A stretch of DNA of 64,000 nt from Entonaema liquescens. Its lineage: Eukaryota; Ascomycota; Sordariomycetes; Xylariales; Xylariaceae. Below are positions 46,401-58,713 of the stretch, piece after piece. Below the pieces are notes generated by a model that searched no databases, was not told the origin of the DNA, and was given only the letters and a program-made list of their open reading frames with translations. The DNA lies in NCBI GenBank assembly GCA_902805475.1, contig CADCSX010000023.1, positions 2,170,001 to 2,234,000 on the forward strand. The letters are read 5' to 3'. Each line of letters begins with the position of its first letter. Within the stretch, counting starts at the first letter, position 1. The position numbers and the translations under genes were made by a program.

Positions 46401-49400
46401 GGTTTGGAATAATGGGAAGGTGGCAGGCATCAACGAATGCAACAAAAGACGAAGAGTCTTGTAATTTTGATAGCGCGGACTTGACTGTTCACTCTTGGAG
46501 GGACCATCATCAGGATTGGTTGTCTTAATTGTTGAGAGCTTCCACAAAGCGCCGGACGATAAGACATCTGGCAAGCTCGAGTCCTCAGGCTCAGCGCTGG
46601 TAACATTCCCACTGCTTGGTGCAGTGCCGTTGTTAGATTGACCTGGCCGATCCACAGGATGCCCTGTCTTCCTAGTCGACCAATTCTCAGGAACATTGCT
46701 AGAAATAGCCGCCTCTTCTAAAATGACAGCGCGCAGTAACGGACCAAGAGATTGGATCAGGCGACCATAGTAGTCGAAAACAACAACTGGTTGTAGTGTG
46801 ACAGTCTGCGATCGTGAGGAAAAGGGGAAGCACTGATAAAGCGTCTTTATAAGAGACTGGGTATTTAAGAGCGCTTTTGCCAGCTGAGTGCCACGAGAAA
46901 ACTTATCTGTAACCTCCTGGCTGACTTGGTCCGCCAGGCTTGTGTCGGCTTTAAGGAATGGCAAGAAGTACGAGCCTGGCTCCTGAACTTGGGTAATCGG
47001 CTGAAGCACATCAATCTCGGCCTGAGTTCTTTTTAACAGAGAAGGCAACCCGATAATCGGAGTTGCCTCAATCAACTGAGATACAACCAACTGTAAGTCT
47101 CGAGATGCCAGAGAGTCTCCGAAGTCATGCGGAAGACTTGGCGAAGTAATAAGATCAAGAAGTAACTCTATCCCACCATGGTTAATTAGATTCATCTTGA
47201 GGTTCGTGTTACTGATATATTGGGCCAAGAAGTGAGAAATGGCATAGATATAAGGCGTGATAGAGGTGTCGACCGCGGTACTGAATGCCGTGGGCTCTTC
47301 ACTTTCTGCTTGCTGCGCGCTTGCATCGGCCATTTCAACATCAGCATCACCCTCAGCAGTGACAGCTTTGTCTTTGCCTTTATCTAACAGGGCCTCCCCT
47401 TCTTCACGCAATAGACTTTCATTTGCGATCACTTCTCGACCCTTCGAATCTTTCACCAGAAGCTTGGCTCCCCATTGAGAATCCCTAGCTTTGACCTTTG
47501 CAAGGTGGGCGACTCGAGCAACCATATCCAAGACTGCATTTGCGATAGCTGGTCTAAGGGACGGGTGGTGACGAGCAAGCTCGTCGAAACCGCTACCGAC
47601 ATTGGAAGCTACGCTCTCATCAGCCGCCATCACTCGAACGTGCTCGGGGCTCTCAAATATCTCGAAATAGCTGTCGAATGCGCGGGAAGCGACAACCATT
47701 TTCATGCCGACATTGTTTAGAGAAATAGCATTCAAAACGCCCGGTACATTCGTGATGGGTTCGGAATTTGGTAAAATACCCCGGGCCAGACCATCACGAG
47801 GGGCTTCCAAATCTTCTAATGACGGAGGGTGTGGGCGATTGTCAGGCTCAAGGAGATCAGCCGTAGAACCATCCGAAGGGGATTCAGGACTTTGGTCTCG
47901 ATTTTCAGACTGGCCCGAGTCCGTTACACTGGGTTGTTCTGCCTGCACTGGACGACCTGTTAGAGCTTGCAAGTAGCTCTGGATCAGGCCTGCTTCAGAG
48001 ATGGCCGCAAAGCTCGTGGGATCGTTGTTAAGGAAGTCGCTCAAGATAATGACTGCATTAGTCCACACTATAGAGCCAAACTTCGTCATGTTCTCAATGA
48101 TTTCGCGCATACTGTGAAGCAGTGCAGATTTATCGACGAGGTTCCTCAATAGTCGATCGGTGTTTCCACCAAACGAAAAAGCATTAGACATCACATGATG
48201 GATGAACTTTAGGATAAACTTTAGGTTCTGTTGCTGATAGAAAGGTATCTCGTAATCAACAACCTGAGAACGATGAGTAGCAGGTGTTCCTTTGCTCTCT
48301 GTAATAAGCTTCCCGGCTAGTTCAACTTCGTGAGTAACTAGGTTAGTGATAGCGTCAAGGCCACCGGCATGTATTAAGGTCTGGAATGAAGTCTGGACAT
48401 GGTATACCAGACTATCTAAAAATCCTACCAAAGTGCCGTATGTGCGTTCTGCTATATTAGACCTAATGTTGAGGACCTCAACCATAATATCCAGCAATCC
48501 AGCCGAGATAATCTCAGGCGTGCTACGGTTCGTATTATTGGCCATGGCCATTGTGATATGAAGTGTGAGAGAGAAAAGGTTGTCACGCCATTCGTCTTCT
48601 TCAGTATACCGCTCGCCGGAGTCGTCATTCTTCATCTCATCAACGGCTTTCCTGATAACGTAAAGCAACACGCCGTGGTTCACGGTAGCATTTAACGCGG
48701 AAAATATATCGGGAAGCTTATTATGAAAACCAGAGATGGCCTCCAACAGAGATAACGCGATCGACTGCAAGTCTATAGGCACTACTGTAGCACCATCAGC
48801 GGCGGGGTGGATCAATTCCGCGAGCTGGTATACAAGCTGAAATCGCCGTGGCTCATCGTTGTCCTGCCTGAGAACTTTCTCGATGAAGGTAGGCTCTATG
48901 TGAATATATGCTAGGTTTTGGATGGCCAACAAGCGCGCCTTCAGTGCCTGCCGTCGAGATTCGACCGACCCCGTAAGCGCCTTAGCGATCCTAAGACGGT
49001 TCAAAAACTCGTACTTGGTCTCCTTCGGAAGATCTGCTGGCGCCCTAGCGATGAGTTGATAGATCGACGTTGAGCATACTGAAGCATGAGATATCTCTAG
49101 AGACTTCTGTCCAGGTGGGGAACTCTCGTCCCGACCTACGGCTGGAGACCGAGAAGCGGATGGGCTGTCCTCCGATGCTCCCTGACGACCCGTACGCGGA
49201 GTAGACTGTGTCGCACCAGTTGTGCTACTTCGCCTCAGAGGTGTCGGCGTTGAAGGCGCATTCGTCGCTGTGGCTCGATCCGGTAGGGACTGTTGCGTCG
49301 CCCCCTGAGGACCTTCGGAAGTAGGATAGTACGTGAGCTTAACGTCACCCCATCCATTCCAACGCGCTTGAGAACCCGCGGGTTCCACTGAATCTTCCTT

Positions 49401-50233
49401 CGCAAGAGCGCATAGGTCGTTTGCATACATAGTCGCTACGTTTTTAGGGCTACCTCCAAGAGTCTTATCTCTACTTTTGCTGGAGGAACCTGGAGTAGAA
49501 AGGAGCGAGGGCTCCAGGGATTTAGAAAGGGGCGTCTTGACAAAGGGCTGTGCAAGTTGCAATACACGGTCGAGATCTATATTGTAATGATTCGAGAGGA
49601 GAGACGGGTGCACTTGCCGGGCTGATATCCCATGGATGCGTTTCACCGATGCCTGATAACGCTGTGCTAGTTCTACGCCCACACGCAGCGTAGCACAGAT
49701 GATAGTGAAGTCTGTACTGTTTAGAAGGTCATTCAAGTGAGGACTGCTGCCATAGATGCTGCGATTTCCACAATGATCCAGGAGCATCTGAGTGAACTTA
49801 AGGATAGCCACGATAAGGTCGACATCGCCGTTCTTTCCGTACCCTAATTCCGCTAACTTGTCTGGGTCGCTCGACTGTTCCTCGCCGTTGGCAGAGTCGG
49901 ATCCTAGTAAAACTTCACAGCCGAAGTCCTTAGTCTGCGGGCCTTCATTCAACTTATAAATGGAGCAGAAGGATTCCAGGAGCTCATCGAAGCGATTCAG
50001 CAACGGTATCCAATGGTATAAATCACCCCGTGGAAAAGGCCATCGTGAAGGGAATGTCGCAAGGACTTTAGGTAGAAGAGGTATAGGTGTGGAAGTCGCA
50101 GTGTTGATAAACTCTTGCAACCAAGGAGACTAGAAGAAAATTAGCAAACTCAGCGAGAGAACAGAAAATACACAAGAGAACTTACCATGGTCTCCTTGTG
50201 CTTAGCTTGCATGGTCTTCAATATCTTTCCCAT
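37480..50233 (-). CDS. tom1: Giant HECT E3 ubiquitin ligase (Tom1/HUWE1 family)
   Basis: Ten exons on -: 50233-50186, 50129-46202, 46148-45676, 45625-42838, 42788-42237, 42187-42128, 42047-41880, 41767-38028, 37974-37630 and 37574-37480. They encode about 4065 residues, as in other Tom1 proteins. Order: Armadillo-like DUF908/DUF913 regions in the first 900 residues, a long acidic Asp/Glu run at about 2400-2620, a charged EERKKREEEERKAREAKEA helix at about 2840-2900, tandem UBM-like motifs at about 2955-3080 (DPDYLEALPEEFREEVIAQ, FLDALPDDLRHEIV), and a C-terminal HECT domain with catalytic C4032 in LPSSHTCFN. Tom1 ubiquitinates excess histones, unassembled ribosomal proteins and other substrates in the nucleus. 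One anomaly: at 38389-38393 one base appears to be missing, so INDEHLMF and KFIGRIIGKALYEG lie in different frames. The residue count assumes that base. Identification is certain. Confidence 0.95.
38389..38393 (-). other. Single-base frame break in the HECT domain of TOM1
   Basis: On - the sequence CATGTTTTTAAGTTC has five T. Six would give the expected Met-Phe-Phe-Lys-Phe-Ile of HECT domains. As written, the frame from upstream ends about 90 bases later, while the rest of HECT is intact in the next frame. A homopolymer undercall is the simplest explanation. Confidence 0.8.
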
Positions 50234-52138
50234 GATGAAGGCCGGGGCGGCAGAGCCGCAAAGAATATGTCAGCTCCCCCTCCACTACCAAGGTTCAGAT
50301 GATCGGCGACGACAATTTGACTCGCAGCGCGGGAGCGTCCAAAATAGCATGGACGGCTCCTCCAGTACGATGTCTCGAACTACTCGTCGGTGCACAAGGC
50401 GGGGTGACGGAAGTGCAGGGTTTTGTGGGGTGTAAATTGAAAGGTTGAGCCTCGTCTCCGAATATCAGCCTTGCGGGTATCAAAAAAAGAGATTCGTTTA
50501 CAGAAACGCTCCGACGAATTCACGGCCGAGTCGGGAGATGAGGGAATCGATGAAAGATAAACTCTGAAGGTCGCAGAGATGTAGATAAAATAGTTGGGTC
50601 GCGGGTGGACGGTGCGCGGATGAGGGGCGACAGATGATGGATGATGTGAGGTGTAGAGAGATATGATTCCGGCACAGTTCTCAGAAAGCTAGATTCAGGT
50701 AGGTCCAAGCGGGTGCAGGCCACTGTACCACAGTTTCTAGGATCAAAATGAACGTGCTAAGTTGTGTTAACTTGAGAGGAGAATGAAGTAATACGGCTCG
50801 CACCAAGTGCCTGGATATCTATTAGGCTTTGGTCGACGATGAGATGCAAGTTTGGCGGAGTCGAGTTTGATAAAAAAGAGAAAAAAAATAGGTCTAGTTT
50901 AAGAGGTGTTTGAAAGTTCGCGGTTGATCGGCCACTGCCCTTTGCGTAATGATTGCACTTTGTGGGGGCGTGGTGCTTGCTGTAGCAGTAGTGATTACCT
51001 TAGTTTTAGGCATATAGATAGGTGCCTGTACAAGTGCAAGAGTGGAGCTGCGGCCGGTGGTATGGTAGGTAGGTACTGTACCTAACCTTAGGTGGAGCTA
51101 CCAGATACCGATAGCCACCTAAGGATGTAGCTATAGAATGTACTGTGTCTGTACCTAACGTAGCTAAATTAGGTATATCATGTACATACCCTATACTACC
51201 TATTTCGTGCCTAGACCTTACCAGGTACCTACCTTTTATACCTTTTACTAACAATTGGGAAGCTCCATCTCACCATCCATTTCTTTCTTCTCTTTGTCAT
51301 GGACCGCGTTCAGCGACAATTCAGGCGAACGTCCCCCTCGAATGGCCCCTCATAAATCGATAATAAACCTATCAGAAAATACACGGTCCCTACCATATAC
51401 CTAGCATTGTGTAGTATTACAGAGTCTAAAACAAAACCATTGATTCAACTTCGGCAGAATTTTTCAAAGTCGCGGCCCAACGTCTAACCAGTCATAAGTC
51501 AATGCTGCTTGCATGTATTATTGCTTAGTATGTACATGTATATACCATACCGATGGAGACCTGTTGCTGCCCAGTACCCTCATAGGGACCTTATTTATTG
51601 AGTCCTGGTCGGATCGCGGGGGTCCTTTTTTTCTGGGTAAGGTATCTACTGCCCCATGTTACATGCAGATTGCTTGGAAATCTTCAAAGTGAGATGTTGG
51701 CTTACAAGAATTCCTTGGATCTAAGGTCCAAGGTCTAAGCCCTCTTACACCATCTACTTTCTTCACGATTTTATCACCAGGATACATCGATCAGATTATG
51801 AAACATCGCTAGACAACACATAAACTATCAACAGTCAAAATATCTATCTAAAGTATATTATCACGTACCCGTGGTACTCACGTCCCGCATACGTATCTCT
51901 ATATAGTAACTATCTCATGACCCAGATGGGATAATTGCTCTTACCATAGTCGTACGTAAAAGGTCAGACTAGCATTGGTGTAGAGCGGCTATTATCTGCA
52001 TATAAGTAAGACACCTTAACCTACATGTTAGTAGCGCCATGGTACAGAATCAGACTGGATCCTGTATTGTGCCTTGGTTTATAGGATGCAAAAAAATGGC
52101 TGCCAATCACAACATCAGCAGGTTGTGGTTCATATCTG
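50234..52138. other. Upstream region of TOM1, no gene seen
   Basis: About 1.9 kb. The first 600 bases are likely the long 5' leader and promoter of TOM1. From 51006 to 51240 TAGGTA/TACCTA motifs are unusually dense. No open frame is supported. Confidence 0.55.
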
Positions 52139-52252
52139 GGGCTTGTGGTTTAGTGGTATAATACTCCCTTAGCACGTGATTATCTACGATAAATATCCAT
52201 GATAAATCTGTACAACTGGGAGTGGTCCGGGGTTCGATTCCCCGCGAGTCCA
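52139..52252 (+). tRNA. tRNA-Ala (anticodon AGC) with a 42-base intron
   Basis: All arms pair: acceptor GGGCTTG with CGAGTCC including the G3-U70 wobble that marks alanine tRNAs, discriminator A73, anticodon stem CTCCC with GGGAG, and T arm CGGGG-TTCGATT-CCCCG. The anticodon AGC is at 52171-52173. An intron at 52175-52216 follows A37, the standard position for nuclear tRNA introns. The mature length is 72 bases without CCA, which is added after transcription. Internal box A (TGGTTTAGTGG) and box B (GGTTCGATTCC) are present. Confidence 0.95.
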
Positions 52253-52285
52253 ACGATGAGAGGTTAAATTCCTCTTGTACCACTG

Positions 52286-52291
52286 TTTTTT
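52286..52291 (+). terminator. Pol III terminator of the tRNA gene
   Basis: A run of six T lies 34 bases after the tRNA 3' end on the coding strand, the usual RNA polymerase III stop signal. Confidence 0.7.
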
Positions 52292-52844
52292 GGTACCGGT
52301 TTAAACTAACCTAGTCCTTTTCCAATCCATCCCACTTCGTGTCGATTGGTTTGATGTTTGAGCTCTTTGTGAAACATGTATGCAAGCAATGACGTCTTAA
52401 TGCCTTTTTACAAGCATTTAAGATTTAATAGATCGCCTGTGTAAGTACCTAGATAACACAATATCATTATGTAATCAACTGTATTACCTATAATGAGAAC
52501 TTGCCAGGTAAGACCCGATATTCAAGAAACCTTACTGAACCAACATCAAATCACCCACTCAACACTGAGGTTCGGGAATAGATACCCAAAATATGTAAAT
52601 CAATTCTACTAACCCTCTCAAAACATCCTTCAATAATACCAATATGAAAATACGCAATGCTTACGGACGTCCGAAATATTCAATACATGCAGTCAGCACG
52701 ATAAATAAACATATTATGCGAATTAGCTAATTAGTCGACTTCATCGCGATGGTAGGTGGTTCTATGATACTGAAAGAGAACTATTTTATTGGTTTTGCAT
52801 TACACAGAGTAATGTCGGATCGGCCAAGCATCCAAGCAGCCAAA
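52292..52844. other. Intergenic region downstream of the tRNA gene
   Basis: About 550 AT-leaning bases ending at the 3' end of the beta-lactamase-fold gene. No coding or RNA signal was seen. Confidence 0.6.
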
Positions 52845-54102
52845 TCATTGCTTCTTAAACTCTTCATACTGCTCATATACCGACAGCTCAAACTGTGTCA
52901 TTAACTCCACGATCTTCGCGTCTCCTACTGGTACCAAATTTGTGAACAACGCACCACACAAACCACTCTTTCTATCAATCCACCAGATCAGGTTTGGCAA
53001 ACCACCCCACGACATGGTACCCGCCTTTCTTCTACCGACCTCGTCTTTAAGGCTGACCTCTCCACCGAGGCCGTAATCCATGACCTGATGTTCCATATCG
53101 AACGTATTCCCAATAACTCGTCGGGACACCTCGTCGGTTTGGAGTATGTGGTTCAAGGTTTCCTTGCCCTCGGGTCCCAGCTGTGGTCGGAACATCTCTT
53201 CCACCAGTTCCTTGCTCAGGATTTGGCCGTCGTTCGCGCATAGACTTTGTAATAAATTCACATAACTCTCAGCGGATCCCCAGCCCGCCGCTCCTCCGTA
53301 CGCATCTTCCCTATCCCCGTATTGATATAAGTAGCCCTCCGTCGTCGGGTGTAGCTTTCCGTCCTTATCCCTCAGGGTCATTCCCACCTTACGCTCCTTT
53401 GTTTCCGGCCTTGAATCGGGTGCAAAGGTTATATGACGCATGTTTAGCGGGCCCCAGATATTGGCCTTCATGTACTCCTCAAGGGGCAGTCCAGAAAACC
53501 GTTCAACAAGCTTCCCTGCCCAGTCTAAGCTCGTGCCATATTGCCAGCCCTTTCCAGGCTGAAATACAAGCGGTAGCGAAAACTCGGTTACAAGGTCTTT
53601 GGGAGGGTTCGCAGGAGGGCCCGTGAATTTCTCCAGCTGCTGGAGCTTGGGAGAAAACAACCCCATAGTAAGACCACTGGAATGGGAAAGCAGGTTTCTT
53701 CAAAGGAATGAGTGACTCTGAGCCAAGATAAGGATCATAAACGTATACTCACCTCAAAGTAACTGCTTCTTTCTTGTCTTCATAAATCGGCTTCCCCTCC
53801 GCATCGAAATCCTTCAGCACCTTTAACGCGGCAACTTCTGGGAGAATCTTTCCGACATCTTCATCCAACCCGATGTGTCCCCGTTGAACTTGTTGCAAAG
53901 CTGCCACGGATGTCATAAGTTTCGTACAGGATGCCATCCAAACCACGCTGTCTGCCAAGAATGGCTCTCCGTGGGCTGTCTTTCCAAATGCTTTCTCGTA
54001 CTTGAACTTCCCAGTAGCATCCGCAGCCACGAGAGCAACACCCGGGATTTCGCCAGCCTGATAGGCGGCCTCGAAGATAGCCTCATGAGAAAACTTGGCC
54101 AT
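52845..54102 (-). CDS. Beta-lactamase-fold serine hydrolase/transesterase
   Basis: Two exons on -, 54102-53753 and 53697-52845 (phase 2), give 400 residues. The fold is the class C beta-lactamase/DD-peptidase type used in fungi by esterases and by LovD-like acyltransferases. The SxxK motif is S58-C-T-K61 in WMASCTKLMTS. The junction restores HSSGLTMGLFSP (LLSHTSGL motif), and a second-motif Tyr is likely in GKGWQYGTSLDWAG. GGLPNLIWWIDR near the C-terminus corresponds to the third motif region. There is no signal peptide, so it is probably cytosolic. Fungal homologues act as esterases or in secondary metabolism, but no biosynthetic genes are nearby. The substrate cannot be predicted. The transcript is the only gene between the tRNA and the 4.6-kb gap. 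Confidence 0.9.
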
Positions 54103-57100
54103 TTGATAACCGATGCGTGACGAGAGGGGTTCGTAAGTAGAGAGGGTATATATTGCTTAAGCAGTAGGTGTAAATTGCTGCAAATAACTACTGGTCATCA
54201 ACAGATCTCATCTGGGTTTCCATCACAGTCTTATATACAAACGCCAGCATCATTTTCTAGCCTTTATATCTTCGCCGAACAGTCACGGCCAATGAGTGTG
54301 GATCCTTCTACTGTGAGGCTACTTGACTTGGGTTACGATCCATCCTCTTACGGGAATAGTAGCTATGGCCCCTGTGCAGTCAATGCGGCGCTGAGATATT
54401 CTGCGGACTTGCCTTATTCGGCAAAATTTACGACCATTCCGCATTCCCAGGTTTCCGCACACTGATAACTTTAGCATCACACTAGATCATTGGGTGTTGT
54501 CGCTGATTACGAAGCAAGTAACATATCCAGAAGCACGACTGAGCCGCGTGCAACATACCCGGCAATGACTTATCAGGTGTAGGATTCGAAGTCCGATGCC
54601 TAGGAGGATTAGTGATAAACGGCCAAATTGGACGCCGCGTCTATACTCAAATAGTATAATGGTGTCAAGCGCCAAAGCAAACCGCCGGAAATTATTTCCA
54701 CCGCCGTTCGTATATCCGGCTCAGGACCCCAGGTGACAAGAGGTATTCAAGAAAAGATAATAAAAACCCAACTACATCATATATGATATTTTGCTTCATT
54801 TCAGCGAAGCATAATCCTCTTATCTGAAAGTTGCTTCGACTCCAGTTGGAATATAGATGTAGCAAGCAAAATATAATTTCTATTGACCTACCTAAGCACC
54901 TAAACTATATTCATTTTCCAACACTCAACTTAAGGCTTCTATTCCTCTGCGGTCTTGTAACTCACCAATGTCTTCGGATTACTAGCTTCATCCGGCCCCA
55001 ATCAGCGAGCGTGGTGTATCCTGTAAGCTTATAAATGCTCCAGCTAGATGGCTCTCTCATCTCAGGGCTCCCGTGGCTGTCTGATATCCGGCGTTTATAC
55101 TAGTCTAATTCGTTGCCAGGCTGACGCCATGATAGGTAAGATGTGAGCAACGGGCAGGGTGGCCATTGTATTGTCGGATGACGAATACAATACCAGATGC
55201 CAGGGGTCTTGCTTGAGACCCCCTTAGGACAAAGAAGCTGTTTAGTATGAATGGCTCTGACTTTAAAGCTACCTTATTTAGAGTTCCTTGCGGAATAACG
55301 AAGTTATGTCCTCACCTTCTGGTTTGTCTCATGACAACCCTGATATGGATCTCGTGGCGACTCGACTATTGTGTGCTGTATCTGCTTACAATCATAGGAG
55401 ATCTTAGGGTTCCGATTGGAGAAAGCGACAAGTTGAAAACAGTTACCGGAAGGTTGGACAAGAGTGACTTATAAGTAATTCTAATTGGTAATGGAGCGAG
55501 TAGTATCAGGTAGATGTTGTTTGATGGTCAGTATTGTGGGTATGGGGAACTAAAGAGATCTGTCTGTAGAAAGACAGCTAACTTATACTCGTCTTTACAT
55601 ATAGTCTGTATTGTTCTTGCTGTTAGGTACATCTGCCCATCATAGCCCTCTATTTCAAGGTTACACAGCGAGGATAGAGTGAGAAACGAAGTTTGGACAT
55701 TACCCAGAGTACGGCGTGTGTCTTCAATGGCAGTAGGTTGGCACACATGTATAGCGTCAAGGGCGTCGAAGGACGCCTCGTGAATAACGACCGAAGAGAA
55801 AACCCATCTTTAGGACTTGCTAGTTATCCAAGAGGGCTACTTTATGTCGCATTTACAGGTTGATTAACTTGAAAGATAAGGTGGACGGCACTCATACATC
55901 GCCCCTCCTATCATCGAGATTACTCATAGTGCTACAAAACAATCGGCAAACTTCATGAAGTGTAAGTGGGTTAAAAGTACATGAATATAAATCTAGGTCA
56001 CGCTCATCATCGCAGGAGATCTGCCTACAATTATTGTCATCGAGAAGCTTTCATGTGCCTGGCTGCTGTCTGGTTTATATAAACTGGTTACTTATTTTTA
56101 CCGCCCTTCTTCAACCTTCTTTCCTACTCAACTAATAGCGTCAGACACCGAGGATCGTTATCGAGCCCTTCCTAGGCGAGAGCCTGATAGATGAGGGTTC
56201 TCTAAGGTGCTCTTCGAGGAACTTTAAGCGATTACATCTCCAGCGTCAAAACTGACCTTTATCAGCTGCCTTCCTGAATCTCGTCTTCAACAGTTTCGAT
56301 TATAACGCTTATGTCGGCGGTCTGGATGGGTAGGACTAGTTAGTTAGATAACTTCGAAATAGACGATAAATACGTTAAGGGGTCGTAGGTCAATAATATA
56401 GTATCTTTTCGAAGCAGTAGAGCCCATACCGCTAGCGTCTCCATACAAGTTCTTAGTTCTACGACTCTGAGCATCCTGACACTTACGGCTTCTCCTGGGG
56501 TACAGAGAGGGAATGCGAGAAGGCCAGCCTCTTTCAAAGGATGGATGAATATCTCCGTGCTGGATTGGGCTCGTTCTAATTCACCGCGAACCCGATACCA
56601 TAGAACGTGCCTTTTGGAAGGGTATACGTTATCCTGCTATTGTCTACGAGTTAGTAAGGAAGATGTTGACCAAAGGCTAAGCATCGCACAGCTGCTTGGG
56701 TCTATCTAAAGAGGGGGGTTCTTGAATAGTTATGAAAGCCATTCGTAACTGTTAGGTGTTGGTAAGTATAGGCCAGTAGTCTTTCCCGATTAACTACATC
56801 AATAGCTTGAGGCCATATATAGTTTCCCGTAATACCTATGGTCAGCATATCTGACCATCGCCTAGCACTAACGCACAGGTAGTTAAGTAGAGTACCCTGT
56901 CTTAGATCTATTGGAGATTCAAACAAGGTAAATTAACCCGTATGCAAGTCATACGCAATCTAAAACAATCCAGAACGCCACATGAAGAAACATTATTGAC
57001 TGCATATAATTGCCTCTGATGGAACCTAATTGTTGAACGCGGGCGAGCTAATGAATCATGGCTTGAGGAGTTTAAGTGGAATAAAGGTTATGTATCATTA

Positions 57101-58713
57101 TTCTATATGTCGTGTTATGTTAATTTTTATAAGTCTTGAACAGCTTCGGTACTTTACGACGGTATAAGTCAATCTCCTTGTAAGACAGCAATATTGGTCT
57201 CCCTCGTTTGTCTTCCAGAATGATCACGGCCAATTTAATAAATGATAGGTCATGCATGAGACGCAATCGTACATAACGGTTCGTTGCTTGATGCAGGTGG
57301 AAAGGGGTCGGCATGTAGCGTATACGTATGCAGATATCCTGTTGGTGTTGAGAGCTTCCTGATAACTTCGACTGGTACTAAAGTAGATATTTACATAGGA
57401 AATAGATACCTAGGTATCGATAACGTAAATAACGTGGCGATTGTTCGAGACGACGTTGGCGCTAAATACATTATACAATACATTATACATACATGTACTT
57501 GGGTAGTTCTTTTCACATGGATGGGATTCTTTGAGCTTAATTTAGAAACGTTGATACGTCTTGTCAGGAGGTACCATAGTAAAGTGTACGTAGCATAGCA
57601 TCAATGGTCCGTCTAATGAGAAGACCCAGCATTTATATGAGAAGGGCAATACATTTTATGCTAATAACTGGGTAGTCTCCAATGATGTCATGCTTTTAAT
57701 TTGCGGGCAGAGGAGAATAGATGATGCAGCAGTGTTGAGTTAAAATTATGATCATAGATCTTCAATTTCCTCTCTGCAGCTTCGGTGACATCTTGTCCTG
57801 CATTGTACCAGACTCGACGCAACATTGCTTTCAATTGTTATGTGGTAGGTACCTTAGGTAGGTGTTAGGTCGGTTAGGTACTTGAAAAAAAGATAGCTGA
57901 CGGGAGTACGCGGATAAAATATACATAAGTACATGTATATGCGGGCGGTGCTGTAGATTTTATGGGCGTACAAGACCTAAAATATGGACGCCCTAAGGGA
58001 AACCCCTGAGCTAGCCCATAACAGTGGGCACCAGGGCTGTCAGTTAACGCTTTTAGCGGCACAAAACAAGGCATATTACTGGCTACTGCTTGTCCATAAC
58101 CCATTCATAGCACTAAAGGGCGGGAAGCTTGGCGCTGAAACGACGGTTGGTATAAGCCCGTGCGTCGCAATTGGATTTTCGAGATCCATTCCTACAGTTC
58201 AGAACTCCACAGACAGACAGATCAATCCTAGTCACGTTTAGTTTTAGTCAGTTCGTACGAAGGGGGAAGAGCCCGAAGGGGAAACAATTACAAACGAACG
58301 GTGAATCCAAAAGGAACATCTTTTTCGAATTTGACCTTCTTTTATTTCTCCCATGCACTTCTTCTTTTTCAAGGGTCTGTGATCATTGTTTAGTACCAAA
58401 ATAATAATTCCCTTTTTTTTTCTTCTTTTCTTTTAACGACAAAAGACAAGGTGCCCCCTCTCGAGTTGATCGCGTCACGTTTTCTATTGTCTTGTTTGTT
58501 CTGTTGTTCTGGGTTTACTTCTTACCTCCTGAAAAATAAGATACCTTACCCGATACCTGCAATAACTTGCATTGTTGCCGAGACCCTACCCACATACAGA
58601 GTACAGAGTAAACTCGATAGATACTAGACTAACTAACCTCACACGACGACGACTTCACTCTTCCAACTTAAACTTGACATACAACCTCCACGTAGAATAT
58701 ATCGGCTACCATC
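54103..58713. other. 4.6-kb gene-poor region
   Basis: No frame exceeds about 100 codons with any motif or supported splice site on either strand. Short frames at 55247-55474, 56340-56537, 56702-56926 and 57120-57314 have ordinary amino-acid composition but no recognisable family, so they could be decayed gene fragments. TAGGTA-type motifs cluster at 57408-57416 and 57843-57885. The last 500 bases, with poly-T tracts near 58410, are the likely promoter and leader of the TBC gene. No inverted-repeat element was found. Confidence 0.5.
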
